The notes beneath the pieces were generated by a model. That model saw only the letters and a program-made list of their open reading frames with translations. It had not been told where the DNA came from and searched no databases. Positions 1 through 8,501 of a stretch of 64,000 nt of DNA are shown here, piece by piece (within the stretch, counting starts at the first letter, position 1; every line of letters begins with the position of its first letter). Origin of the DNA: Thioclava nitratireducens. GTDB lineage: Bacteria; Pseudomonadota; Alphaproteobacteria; Rhodobacterales; Rhodobacteraceae. The stretch spans positions 842,501-906,500 of the forward strand of contig NZ_CP019437.1 of NCBI RefSeq assembly GCF_001940525.2, read 5' to 3'. A program made the position numbers and the translations under genes.

Positions 1-876
1 GACGGCAAGATCGTCGCCGTGCCGATGGATTTCCACGCCAACCTCTGGCACGTGAACATGGACATCATGAAGAAGGCGGGCCTCGTGAAGGACGGCAAGC
101 CGATCCTTCCCCACAGCCCCGAGGAACTGCTCGCCCAAGCCAAGAAGGTGAAGGAAGTGACCGGCAAGGACTATCTCGCCGCCGATTTCTCGCAATTCCC
201 GATCGGTGTGCGGCTGGTCCTGTCTCTGATCTGGCAGCAGGGCTCGAACATTTTCGACGGCGATACTGCGACGATCGATACGCCCGAGGCCCTCAACGCG
301 GTCAAGGCGATCACCCAGCTCTTCGATGGCGGCTATGCCAACCCCAAGCTGAACTATGCCGACAGCCAGCAGGAATTCCTCAATGGCAATGCGGCGGTGC
401 TGGTCAACGGCACTTGGGTGGTCAACGAATATACCAAGCAGGCTGAGAACCCCGATACCGGGCTGAAGGACTACTACGTCTCCGATTTCCCGCAGCTCTT
501 CGACCAGCCCGCCACCTGGGCTGACAACCACACCTGGGCGATCCCCTCGACGCTGAAGGATCGGAACCCCGAGAAATACAAGGCCGCGCTGCAGGTCGCA
601 GCCTTCATCTACAATCACGACGCGGATTGGGCGCGCACGGGCCACATGGCGGTGCGTAAGTCGGTGCTCGAGAGTAAGGCCTATCGCGATCTGCCGCACC
701 GTGCCGAATACGTGGGCACCGAGAAGATCGCGCGCGATACGCCGGCGTCGCCGGAATACAGCAAGATTCAGGACACGCTGAACCGCAACCTGCAATCGAT
801 CTGGCTGACAGGAAAGGACCCGAAGAAGGCCCTCGCAGAAGCGCAGAACGAGGTGCAGGACATCCTCGACCAGTAA
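1..876 (+). CDS. extracellular solute-binding protein, family 1 (5' end outside the window)
   Basis: The reading frame is open from the first base, so the gene begins upstream of the window; 291 C-terminal residues are visible. The sequence resembles the C-terminal two thirds of periplasmic sugar-binding proteins of ABC importers: a GTWVVNEY strand, an aromatic-rich domain that would close over a sugar, and a lysine- and alanine-rich final helix ending at TAA. Such proteins deliver a saccharide to an inner-membrane permease pair. No permease follows; the next gene on this strand is a GH5-like glycosidase 72 bp on, which suggests an oligosaccharide substrate. Permease genes, if linked, must lie upstream. 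The substrate cannot be read from the fragment. Confidence 0.88.
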   Translation, partial: DGKIVAVPMDFHANLWHVNMDIMKKAGLVKDGKPILPHSPEELLAQAKKVKEVTGKDYLAADFSQFPIGVRLVLSLIWQQGSNIFDGDTATIDTPEALNAVKAITQLFDGGYANPKLNYADSQQEFLNGNAAVLVNGTWVVNEYTKQAENPDTGLKDYYVSDFPQLFDQPATWADNHTWAIPSTLKDRNPEKYKAALQVAAFIYNHDADWARTGHMAVRKSVLESKAYRDLPHRAEYVGTEKIARDTPASPEYSKIQDTLNRNLQSIWLTGKDPKKALAEAQNEVQDILDQ

Positions 877-898
877 CCGGCTGCGTTCGCAGTCACCC

Positions 899-927
899 CC
901 GGAGGCGTCCGACCGGCACGCCTCCGG
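899..927 (+). terminator. intergenic hairpin between binding-protein and GH5 genes
   Basis: A perfect 10-bp inverted repeat (CCGGAGGCGT and ACGCCTCCGG) with a 9-nt loop lies 22 bp after the binding-protein stop and 21 bp before the glycosidase start. There is no T-run after it, so it is more likely an RNA stabiliser or attenuator that lowers expression of the downstream gene than a full terminator. Confidence 0.5.
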
Positions 928-948
928 ACCTCCCAGCCCCATGAGGAT

Positions 949-2040
949 ATGATGAAAGACGACAGGCTTGAGCAGGCAGACCGGTGGAGCGTTGAACGCG
1001 CCTGGGCATGGCGCCGCGAGATCGGATGGCTTTGTGGCTTCAACTACCTGCCGAGCGTCGCGGTCAACTTCGTCGAGTTCTGGCGCGGCGCGGATTTCGC
1101 CCCCGAGGTCATCGAACGCGAGCTGGGCTGGGCGCGCGAGATCGGGTTCAACGTCGTGCGCGTCAACCTGCCCTTCGTCGTCTGGCAGGCCGAGGGGACC
1201 GGGCTGCTCGACCGGGTGGACCGCTTTCTGGCCATCGCGGCTTCGCACGGTCTTGGCGTCATTCTCTGCCCGTTCGACGATTGCGAATTCTCTGGCGAGC
1301 CGGCCACGCCCGGGCCACAGCCCGACCCCGTGCCCGCCGTCCATAACAGTCGCGCCGTGGGCAGCCCCGGCAGAGCGATCGTCGAGGATCCGTCCCGTCG
1401 GCCCGAGCTGGAAACCTATCTGCGCGCGATCGTCATGCGGTTCCGCGCAGATTCCCGCGTCATCTTGTGGGATCTCTATAACGAGCCGGGAAACCGGATG
1501 ATTTTTCGCTCCGGTCGCTATGAGAGCTACTCAGAAAGGCTTGAGCAAGCGAGCCTGTCGCTGATGCGTGATTGCTTCGCCTGGGCGCGGGAGTGCGCCC
1601 CGAGCCAGCCGCTTACCGTGGCCGCGTGGTCGGTGCCTGGAGAGGGCACATCCTACGCGACGGAGATTGACCGAACCGCGCTCGCGCTCTCCGATGTCGT
1701 GACCTTCCACGCCTATGTGCCGCGCGCGAGAATGGAGGCGACGATCACGGCGCTCAGCGCGCTGAATCGGCCCTTGATCTGCACTGAATGGATGGCACGC
1801 AGTCTCGACAGCACGATCGCCGAGCAGATCCCGCTGTTTCGCGAAACCGGCGTCGGAGCGCTGCAATGGGGCTTCGTGCGCGGCCGCAGTCAAACCTGGC
1901 TGCCTTGGCCCGACGGTGTGTCAGGCACGACCAAGATCGGCGAGGACGGCGCTTGGTTCCACGACCTCGTGGACCAGACTGGACAGCCCTACTCGCCTGC
2001 GGAAATTCTAGAAATCAACGCCGCCACCCGATTAGGGTAA
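949..2040 (+). CDS. glycoside hydrolase family 5-like protein (cellulase-type TIM barrel)
   Basis: A 363-residue protein with the GH5/GH-A clan layout. The N-terminal GFNYLPS strand is followed by the barrel helix WAREIGFNVVRVNLPFVVW near residues 61-79. The presumed acid/base Glu179 is in LWDLYNEPGN and the presumed nucleophile Glu280 is in LICTEWMAR, 101 residues later, the usual spacing for the clan. No signal peptide is visible, so it should act in the cytoplasm, probably on an oligosaccharide brought in by the binding protein encoded just upstream. The start is ATG with GAGG 5-7 nt upstream; a second ATG follows at once. The exact substrate is unknown and activity is inferred from the fold and the two glutamates. 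Confidence 0.8.
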   Translation: MMKDDRLEQADRWSVERAWAWRREIGWLCGFNYLPSVAVNFVEFWRGADFAPEVIERELGWAREIGFNVVRVNLPFVVWQAEGTGLLDRVDRFLAIAASHGLGVILCPFDDCEFSGEPATPGPQPDPVPAVHNSRAVGSPGRAIVEDPSRRPELETYLRAIVMRFRADSRVILWDLYNEPGNRMIFRSGRYESYSERLEQASLSLMRDCFAWARECAPSQPLTVAAWSVPGEGTSYATEIDRTALALSDVVTFHAYVPRARMEATITALSALNRPLICTEWMARSLDSTIAEQIPLFRETGVGALQWGFVRGRSQTWLPWPDGVSGTTKIGEDGAWFHDLVDQTGQPYSPAEILEINAATRLG

Positions 2041-2064
2041 TGTCAGAGGTGCCCGGGTGGCGGC
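2020..2064. terminator. inverted repeat straddling the stop codons of two convergent genes
   Basis: An 11-bp perfect stem (GCCGCCACCCG at 2020-2030 and CGGGTGGCGGC at 2054-2064) with a 23-nt loop contains the stop codons of both the GH5-like gene and the convergent ABC ATPase gene, which are only 2 bp apart. It can fold in both transcripts and may serve as a bidirectional terminator or 3' end stabiliser. No T-run is present on either strand. Confidence 0.45.
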
Positions 2065-3014
2065 AGGGGGTGATAGCAGGCGACCCTCTGATCGGCGCCT
2101 ATTTCGGTCAGGGGCGGGGGAGCGCCGAGACATTGCTCGCTCGCATAAGGGCAGCGTTTTGCGAAGGCGCAGCCCTTCGGCGGATTGAGCGGGTTCGGCA
2201 GTTCCGCTTGGCCCTGCTCCGGGTCCGATAGCGCGCGACCGACTACGGGCGCACTTTCCGCCAGCAGCTTCGTGTAGGGGTGGCGCGGATGGGCGAAAAT
2301 CTCCTCGGCCCTGCCTTCCTCGACCACCGAGCCAAAATAGAGAACCGCGATCCGGTCGCTGACCGCCTCGACCACTGCCAGATCGTGGCTGATGAACAGG
2401 TAGGTTAGTCCGAATTCGCGTTTCAGATCGGCCAGCAAGTTCAGCACCTGCGCCTGCACCGAGACATCGAGCGCGGAGACGGGTTCATCGAGGATCAGGA
2501 TGCGGGCCTGCGCCGCAAGCGCGCGTGCGATGCCGATGCGCTGCGCCTGACCGCCGGAGAATTCATGCGGATACCGATCGAGGAAATCGGCGCGCAGGTT
2601 CACGCTGTCGAAAATCTCGAGAATACGTTTCTCGCGCGCGGCGCGGTCCATTCCGTGCAACAGCTTCAGCGGCGCATCCATGATCTGCCGGATCGTCTTG
2701 CGCGGGTTGAGACTGCTGATCGGGTCCTGAAATACATATTGGATGCGCTTGCCGAATTCGGCCGGGTCCGCGTTGTCGAGGGCCGAGCCCTCGATTTCGA
2801 TCGTGCCGGTGGTCGGCGGCAGGAGGCCCACCAACATCCGCGCCAGCGTGGACTTGCCGCAGCCGGACTCGCCCACGATGCCGAGCGTCTCGCCTGTCTG
2901 CACGCTCAGCGTCATCGGGTGGACCGCTTTCACGGCTCCTTTCGTGCCGCCGAACAGCTTCTTGCCGACGGGGAAGGTCTTCGACAGGTCGGTGATCTGC
3001 AGGGCGATGCTCAT
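2043..3014 (-). CDS. oligopeptide/dipeptide-type ABC transporter ATP-binding protein (DppF/OppF-like)
   Basis: A 323-residue ABC ATPase: Walker A GESGCGKST at residues 48-56, Q-loop YVFQDP near 95, signature SGGQ near 153, Walker B ILILDEP near 172, and the C-terminal oligopeptide-type extension with paired cysteines (CAFAKRCPYASEQC) found in Dpp/Opp/Gsi ATPases, where it can bind an iron-sulfur cluster. It is the last gene of a minus-strand operon that encodes a binding protein, a permease and a permease-ATPase fusion. Its ATG overlaps the stop of the fusion gene (ATGA), so it is translationally coupled. It would energise uptake together with the ATPase half of the fusion. Substrate class: small peptides or related amides. 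Confidence 0.93.
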   Translation of the reverse strand: MSIALQITDLSKTFPVGKKLFGGTKGAVKAVHPMTLSVQTGETLGIVGESGCGKSTLARMLVGLLPPTTGTIEIEGSALDNADPAEFGKRIQYVFQDPISSLNPRKTIRQIMDAPLKLLHGMDRAAREKRILEIFDSVNLRADFLDRYPHEFSGGQAQRIGIARALAAQARILILDEPVSALDVSVQAQVLNLLADLKREFGLTYLFISHDLAVVEAVSDRIAVLYFGSVVEEGRAEEIFAHPRHPYTKLLAESAPVVGRALSDPEQGQAELPNPLNPPKGCAFAKRCPYASEQCLGAPPPLTEIGADQRVACYHPLPPPGHL

Positions 3015-4897
3015 GCGGTCTCCTCCGCGAAACTGGGCTCGGGATAGAGGCAGCGCACGGTGCGCGATCCGGTCCCCTCGAGCAGTATCTCGCCTTCTTT
3101 GCAGGCTGGTTGCGCCTTCAGACAGCGATCCGCAAAGGCACAGCCTGCCGGCAGATTGTCGACCGAAGGCGGCAGGCCCGGGATCGCCTCGAGCTTGCGT
3201 TTGCCCTCGCCCAGTTCAGGCACGCAGGCGATCAGGCGCGACGTGTAGGGGTGGGCGGGCGCGCGCAGGATCTCCATCGTCGGTCCTTCCTCGACGATCC
3301 GGCCCGCATACATCACCGCCACGCGGTCGCACAGCTGGGCCACCACGCCGAAATCATGGGTAATGAAGATGATCGCGAGCCCGCGTTCCCGCCGCAGATC
3401 GTCGAGCAGCGAAAGGATCTGCGCCTGCACCGTCACGTCGAGCGCGGTGGTGGGCTCGTCCGCGATGATCACGTCCGGGTCGTTGGCCAGCGCCATCGCG
3501 ATGCCGACGCGCTGACGCATGCCGCCCGACATCTCATGCGGATAGCTGTCCACGCGGCTCTCCGCATTGGGGATGCGCACGGATTTCAGGAGTTCGATCG
3601 CCTTTTCGCGCCCTTCGGATTTCGAGATCGGGTGATGGCACGAGATCGCTTCCACCAGTTGATCGCCAACTTTGTAGAGCGGGTGGAGCGTCGCCAGCGG
3701 GTCTTGGAAGATATAGGCGACGCGGCGACCGCGTAGACTTCGCAGATCGCCATAGCGCGCGCCGATCATGTCGCGGCCTTCAAGGCGTGCAGCGCCCCCG
3801 GTGATGACGCCGGGCGGTGACGCCACGAGCCCCATGATCGACAGTGCCGTCACCGATTTCCCCGAGCCGCTCTCGCCGATCACCCCGAGACATTCGCCAG
3901 GTTTGACCGAAAGCGAGACGCCCGAAACAGCCTTGTAGATGCGGTCCTTCACTTGGAACTGGGTGTGCAGGTCCTCGAGGCTCAGGATGCCGTCGGTCGG
4001 CTGTTCAGGCGCAGGACGGTCCTTGCGCTCAACGCGGGTCGCGGCCATCGGACGGCTCAGCGCGCCCGATTTCAGCCGCGGGTCGAGCGCGTCGCGCACG
4101 CCGTCGCCCAGCAGGTTGATGCTCATCACGATGATCAGGATCATGAGGCCGGGAATGACCGAGGTATGCGGGTTGGTGATCAGCGCCGAGCGCGCCTCGC
4201 CCAGCATGCTCCCGAGATCGGCTTGCGGCGGCTGCGAGCCGAGGCCGAGGAAGCTCAGGCCGGCGGTCTCGAGGATCATCCAGCCGATCGTTGTGGACAT
4301 CGCGATCACGATGACGGGCACCACGTTGGGCAGAATCTCCGAGGTGATGATGCGCGCATTGGACATGCCCGCGAGCTTCGCCGCATCGACGAATTCCTTA
4401 TGTGCGAGGCCCACGGTGATGCCGCGGATGTTGCGCGCAAAGAAGGGGATATTGACCACCGCCACCGCGATCAACGCATTCACGAGGCCGGGGCCGAGAG
4501 CGGCCACGATCGCCAGCGCCAGCAGGATATACGGGAACGCCATCAGCATATCGACGGCGCGCATGATGATGTTGTCGGTCCGCCCGCCATAGAAGCCCGC
4601 GATGATGCCGACCGCAGCGCCCGCGACGGCCGCGAAAAGCGCGGCGGCAAAGCCCACGGCCAGCGACAACCGCGTGCCCCAGAGAAGCCGAGAGAGCAGA
4701 TCGCGCCCCAATGCATCCGTGCCCAGAAACGCGCCCTCGGAAAACGGCGGCAGGAAGCGGTTCGCGGTGTTCGTCGCATCCGGATCGGCGAGCGGCAGCA
4801 GCGGCGTGATCAGCGCCATCAGAACCACCAGTCCCATCACGATCAGCCCCCCCAGCGCCAGACGGTTGCGCGCGAGAAGTTTGAAGAACGCGCTCAT
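3011..4897 (-). CDS. fused ABC permease (DppC-like) and ATPase (DppD-like)
   Basis: One 628-residue chain carries two usually separate subunits. Residues 1-275 are a DppC-type permease: a membrane segment near 13-33, a periplasmic loop with FLGTDALGRD, the remaining membrane segments, and the EAA coupling loop DAAKLAGMSNAR near 171-182. The permease ends with the usual LDPRLK motif near 271, followed by a 25-residue polar linker. Residues 303-628 are a DppD-type ATPase: Walker A GESGSGKS near 341-348, MSGGMRQR signature, IIADEP Walker B, and a Cys-containing C-terminal oligopeptide extension. Its start overlaps the upstream permease stop (ATGA). Such fusions are known in this transporter family. 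The fusion fixes one ATPase to one permease, with the partners encoded on either side. Confidence 0.93.
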   Translation of the reverse strand: MSAFFKLLARNRLALGGLIVMGLVVLMALITPLLPLADPDATNTANRFLPPFSEGAFLGTDALGRDLLSRLLWGTRLSLAVGFAAALFAAVAGAAVGIIAGFYGGRTDNIIMRAVDMLMAFPYILLALAIVAALGPGLVNALIAVAVVNIPFFARNIRGITVGLAHKEFVDAAKLAGMSNARIITSEILPNVVPVIVIAMSTTIGWMILETAGLSFLGLGSQPPQADLGSMLGEARSALITNPHTSVIPGLMILIIVMSINLLGDGVRDALDPRLKSGALSRPMAATRVERKDRPAPEQPTDGILSLEDLHTQFQVKDRIYKAVSGVSLSVKPGECLGVIGESGSGKSVTALSIMGLVASPPGVITGGAARLEGRDMIGARYGDLRSLRGRRVAYIFQDPLATLHPLYKVGDQLVEAISCHHPISKSEGREKAIELLKSVRIPNAESRVDSYPHEMSGGMRQRVGIAMALANDPDVIIADEPTTALDVTVQAQILSLLDDLRRERGLAIIFITHDFGVVAQLCDRVAVMYAGRIVEEGPTMEILRAPAHPYTSRLIACVPELGEGKRKLEAIPGLPPSVDNLPAGCAFADRCLKAQPACKEGEILLEGTGSRTVRCLYPEPSFAEETA

Positions 4898-5841
4898 GTC
4901 TTGATCCTCGGGTCTAGAAGGCTCTGGGCGACATCGACGATGATGTTGAAGATGACATAGCAGCTGGCGACGAAGACGACGCCGCCTTGGACGAGCAGGA
5001 TGTCACGCTGCAAGATCGCATCGACCAGCATCCGCCCAATGCCGGGCCACTGGAAGACGATCTCGATATAGACCGCGCCCGACAGCACGAAGCCCGCCTG
5101 AATGCCCAGCACCGGAATGATCGAGACCATCGCCGCACGGAGCGCATGGCCCCAGATCACGCGGCCCTCTTTCACACCCTTGGCGCGCGCGGTGCGGATG
5201 AAATCCTGCCGCAGCACCTCCAGCATGGCCGAGCGCGACAGCCGCGCCACCACGCCGGTCGCCACTACCGCAAGTGCCAGCGCGGGCATCGTGAGATGAT
5301 GGATCAGGTCGGGCAGGTCGCCGCCGCCATAGATCGCATACATCCCCGAGACCGGCAGCCATTGCAGGTCCACCGCAAAGATCAGGATCATCATCATTCC
5401 GAGGAAGAAGGACGGGATCGAGATGCCCAGAAGCACCACGAAGGTGATTGCCTTGTCGGCGAATCCATACTGACGCGCGGCCGAAATTACGCCTGCGAGA
5501 ATGCCGAAAACCGTGCATAGAACGAAGGAGGTGCCCGCAAGGATCAGCGTGTTGTTGAACCGCTCCAGCACCTCGTCGATAACGGGACGGTTGAGCGAGA
5601 AGCTCTGCCCGAAATCGCCGTGAAGCATGTTCCCCAGCCAGATGAAATAGCGCGCCACCAAGGGCTGATCGAGGCCCAGATCGCGGTTCAGCCGCGCCAC
5701 GTTCTCGGGGGTGGCATAGCTTCCAAGGATCGCGGTGGCCGGGTCGCCTGGGATCATCGCCATGATCAGGAAAACGATCACCGTGATCCCGAGGATCACG
5801 GGCACCGCCAGCAAGAGCCGTTTGAGGATATAGCTGCCCAT
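4894..5841 (-). CDS. ABC transporter permease (DppB-like)
   Basis: A 315-residue inner-membrane permease of the peptide-transporter type. It begins with the characteristic short cytoplasmic stretch and first membrane helix (YILKRLLLAVPVILGITV), followed by a large periplasmic loop with GDPA and five more hydrophobic segments. The coupling loop RTARAKGVKEGRVIWGHALR lies near residues 215-234. It pairs with the permease half of the next gene, which it overlaps by ATGA. It is separated from the binding-protein gene upstream by 78 bp that contain a strong hairpin with a T-run, so its level is probably below that of the binding protein. Confidence 0.93.
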   Translation of the reverse strand: MGSYILKRLLLAVPVILGITVIVFLIMAMIPGDPATAILGSYATPENVARLNRDLGLDQPLVARYFIWLGNMLHGDFGQSFSLNRPVIDEVLERFNNTLILAGTSFVLCTVFGILAGVISAARQYGFADKAITFVVLLGISIPSFFLGMMMILIFAVDLQWLPVSGMYAIYGGGDLPDLIHHLTMPALALAVVATGVVARLSRSAMLEVLRQDFIRTARAKGVKEGRVIWGHALRAAMVSIIPVLGIQAGFVLSGAVYIEIVFQWPGIGRMLVDAILQRDILLVQGGVVFVASCYVIFNIIVDVAQSLLDPRIKT

Positions 5842-5873
5842 TGGTCTCCCTTTGGGTGACGCGCAAAGGATGG

Positions 5874-5912
5874 AAAAAGGGGTGCGCGGGCCTGTCGTGG
5901 CCCGCGCACCCC
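5874..5912 (-). terminator. attenuating intrinsic terminator between binding-protein and permease genes
   Basis: A perfect 14-bp stem (5879-5892 with 5899-5912) with a 6-nt loop is followed on the minus strand by five T residues. It lies 8 bp after the binding-protein stop and 33 bp before the permease start. Placed inside the operon it should let only part of the transcripts continue, giving excess binding protein over membrane subunits. Confidence 0.8.
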
Positions 5913-5919
5913 GGAAAGA

Positions 5920-7509
5920 TCAGGCCTTCGTCACGTCCTTGAGGAGCAGGAAGAACGAGGGCTGCAGCGTGAAGTCCGACACTTTGTCGTTGGTCACCGC
6001 GTTCTGCTTCCAGTTCGCCACGAAGACCCAAGGCGCGTCGTCATGCACGATCTGCTGCATCTTCTTGTAGAGCTCGGCGCGCTTGGACTGATCGGTTGCG
6101 GTGCGCGCCTCTTCGAGCAGCTTGTCGACCTCGGGGTTCGAGTAATAGCCCGAGTTGAACCCGCCCTTGTCGGGCCAGGCATCGGTGCGCAGCGCAAGAT
6201 AGGGCAGGGTGTCGGGGTCGTTCGTCATCCATGCCATCTCGGCCATGTCGACATGTTGCCCGTTCGAGTCGAGCCCCGGGTTCACCTTTCCGAGGAAGGT
6301 GTTCCACTCGAAGGTTTCGATCTTTGCGTTCAGCCCCACCGCCTTCAGGTCGGCCTGGATCGCGGTGCCCATCGCCACCGGGTCGAGCATCCCCGAGCCG
6401 CCATCGGTGACGTAGAAGGTCACTTCCGTGCCCTCGGCCACGCCAGCCTCTTTCAGAAGCGCCTTGGCTTTCTCCGGATCGTAGGGATAGGGGTCGAGGC
6501 TGTCGTCATGCGCCCACGCGAAGGCCGCGGGCGTCGGGCCGTTGGCGACCGTCGCCGTGCCTTCGAGCACGTCGTTGACGATCGCTTCCTTGTTGATCGC
6601 GTAGTTCGCGGCCTGACGGGCTTTCTTGTCCTTGAACGGCCCCTTGGCGCAATCGAGGATCAGGAACCACAGATGCGGCCCCGCCTGCTCGACAAGGTGA
6701 TACTTGTCGTTCTGGAACTCCTTGAGCGCCACGGGCGGCACCTCGACCATCAGGTCGATCCCGCCGGCCAGCATCTCGGCCACGCGGGTATTGGCATCCG
6801 TGATCGGGCGGAAGATGACCGCCTTGAGCGCGGTGGGCGTGTCCCAGTAGTCGGGGTTGCCCTCGACCACGACGGCCTCGTTGGGGCGCCATTCCTTGAA
6901 GGTGAAGGGTCCGGTGCCGACCGGGTTGCGGCCGAAATCCTTGTCGAATTTCTTCACCGCCGTCGGCGAGACGATCAGCCCCGTCGGATAGGCGAGGTTC
7001 GACAGGAAGGGCGCATAGGGCTCTTTCAGCGTGAACACCACGGTTTGGGGGTCTTTCGCGTCGATCGTGTCCACGCTCGAGAAGAAGAAGGCGAGCGGGA
7101 AGGGGCCGGTGTGGTAATAGGGGTGGTTCTCGTCGAGCATCCGCTCGAAGTTGAACTTCACCGCCTCGGCGTCGAAATCGGACCCGTCATGGAATTTCAC
7201 GCCCTGACGCAGATGGAACGTGTAGGTTTTGCCATCGTCGGAGATGTCCCAGCTCTCGGCGAGGGCCGGTTCGACTTCGAGCGTGCCGGATTTGTAGCGC
7301 ACCAGCCCATCATAGAGATTCATCAGGATGCGGAAGTCGTTCACAGCGGTGACCGCCGCCGGATCGAGCGCCTTGGGTTCCGCGATCTGGCCGACGACCA
7401 GAACGCCTGGCGGGGTCGCCGCCATCGAGGGCAGACCGGTTCCCATCAGGACGCCCGTCGCCACGCCCGAGATCAGAAGACCGCGCCGCGTAAGGGTGAG
7501 TTTCGTCAT
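5920..7509 (-). CDS. ABC transporter substrate-binding protein, family 5 (peptide type)
   Basis: A 529-residue periplasmic binding protein of the DppA/OppA family. The N-terminus has a twin-arginine signal (LTRRGLLISG near residues 5-15) followed by a hydrophobic core and an Ala-rich cleavage region, so it is probably exported folded by Tat. Family hallmarks are ALDPAAVTAVND near the start of the mature protein and the block WDISDDGKTYTFHLRQGVKFHDG. I chose ATG 7509 over the in-frame ATG at 7530 because AGGAGAGG sits 4-5 nt upstream of it. It is the first gene of the transporter operon. Its promoter region holds one of two matching palindromes assigned here to the neighbouring GntR regulator. 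Confidence 0.92.
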   Translation of the reverse strand: MTKLTLTRRGLLISGVATGVLMGTGLPSMAATPPGVLVVGQIAEPKALDPAAVTAVNDFRILMNLYDGLVRYKSGTLEVEPALAESWDISDDGKTYTFHLRQGVKFHDGSDFDAEAVKFNFERMLDENHPYYHTGPFPLAFFFSSVDTIDAKDPQTVVFTLKEPYAPFLSNLAYPTGLIVSPTAVKKFDKDFGRNPVGTGPFTFKEWRPNEAVVVEGNPDYWDTPTALKAVIFRPITDANTRVAEMLAGGIDLMVEVPPVALKEFQNDKYHLVEQAGPHLWFLILDCAKGPFKDKKARQAANYAINKEAIVNDVLEGTATVANGPTPAAFAWAHDDSLDPYPYDPEKAKALLKEAGVAEGTEVTFYVTDGGSGMLDPVAMGTAIQADLKAVGLNAKIETFEWNTFLGKVNPGLDSNGQHVDMAEMAWMTNDPDTLPYLALRTDAWPDKGGFNSGYYSNPEVDKLLEEARTATDQSKRAELYKKMQQIVHDDAPWVFVANWKQNAVTNDKVSDFTLQPSFFLLLKDVTKA

Positions 7510-7567
7510 GTTACCTCTCCTGTTCAGCATGGCTGATTTTTATTGGTGATGATTGCATGAGGGCAAA

Positions 7568-7579
7568 TTATCATGATAA
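7568..7579. promoter_or_regulatory. palindromic operator, probable GntR site 1
   Basis: The perfect 12-bp palindrome TTATCATGATAA lies in the 101-bp divergent promoter region between the family 5 binding-protein gene (start 7509, minus) and the DUF1028 gene (start 7611, plus). The same core occurs once more, at 9328-9339, next to the GntR gene. Two copies in the two divergent promoters that bracket one regulator are strong circumstantial evidence for its operator. Confidence 0.75.
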
Positions 7580-7610
7580 ATGCAAGGGCGCAGATCAACG
7601 GAGTTCCGCC

Positions 7611-8318
7611 GTGACGGTATCAATTCTGGCATATGACGAAAAAACAGGCACCTTTGGCGGGGCGGCCATGACGGGCAGCCTGTGCGTCGGCGGCTGGGTG
7701 CTGCGCGGCGGGGCCGAATCGGGATTGTCGGCAAGCCAAGGTACCGCGCCATCGACACTCTGGGGCGAGGATGTGCTGGAGAAGATGAAGACAGGGATGT
7801 CCGCCGGCGACGCCGTGGCCCAGGTGACGGACCCGGATACCGGACGCGCCCACCGCCAACTGGCCGCGATCGATCTGCACGGGAACACGGGCCATTTTAC
7901 CGGGGAAATGTCCGTTCCGATCTGTGGCGCGCTGGAAGGGCGGGGCGTGGTGGTCTCGGGCAATATGCTCGCCGATTGGTCGGTAATCGCCGCGGTGCGC
8001 GATACCTACCTGTCAACGAAGGGCGCGATGCCCGACCGGCTGATGGCGGCCCTCGTCGCGGGCGCGCGGGCAGGGGGCGACAGTCGCGGCTTGCTCTCGG
8101 CAGCGTTGCTGGTTGCCTCGCGTGCAGCCACGCCGCTGACGCTGCGCATCGACCGCTCCGCCAAACCGCTCGAAGATCTGGCCGACCTGCTCGCCGCCGC
8201 CCGGGCCGAGCCCTATCACGGCTGGACGCGTGTCGTGCCGACCCTCGACGACCCTTATCGCGCGCCCGATCTGGTCGAGCCCGAACCCCTCCCGCTGCCC
8301 GAGACCGGGACGGAATAG
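7611..8318 (+). CDS. DUF1028 family protein (Ntn-hydrolase-like)
   Basis: A 235-residue protein matching the DUF1028 layout: the N-terminal VTVSILAYDEKTGTFGGAA strand, a central DGRE-like segment replaced by TDPDTGRAHRQLAAID, then GNTGHFTGEMSVPICG and VSGNMLADWSV. Proteins of this family have an Ntn-hydrolase-type fold and often sit beside peptidases and amidohydrolases, but no reaction is established. I took GTG 7611 as the start because family members begin at this valine; the longer frame from 7557 would run through the operator palindrome. It is divergent from the transporter operon. The usual Gly-Val-Gly-Ala motif and Ala-Thr-Gln triad region are altered here to GAESGLSASQGT. Confidence 0.82.
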   Translation: MTVSILAYDEKTGTFGGAAMTGSLCVGGWVLRGGAESGLSASQGTAPSTLWGEDVLEKMKTGMSAGDAVAQVTDPDTGRAHRQLAAIDLHGNTGHFTGEMSVPICGALEGRGVVVSGNMLADWSVIAAVRDTYLSTKGAMPDRLMAALVAGARAGGDSRGLLSAALLVASRAATPLTLRIDRSAKPLEDLADLLAAARAEPYHGWTRVVPTLDDPYRAPDLVEPEPLPLPETGTE

Positions 8319-8501
8319 GTCGGAACTTGGCGCGGGGTGACCGGCCCGGGGCCGCGCCCAACCCTCCCCCCGGAAGGGCGCATTGGCGGCCTCGGCGCAG
8401 GCATCAACGCATTTAGGGTTTGCGAAATAAGTCACTAAGCGACACGCGTTACAAAGCGGCCACCCGAGGCTCGGGCGCGGCGCTCGGCGCGAAAACCCGC
8501 G

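Noticed and set aside
6043..7536. 497-codon plus-strand frame over the peptide-binding protein gene
   Set aside because: Shadow of the minus-strand gene; composition is low-complexity and no domain is seen.
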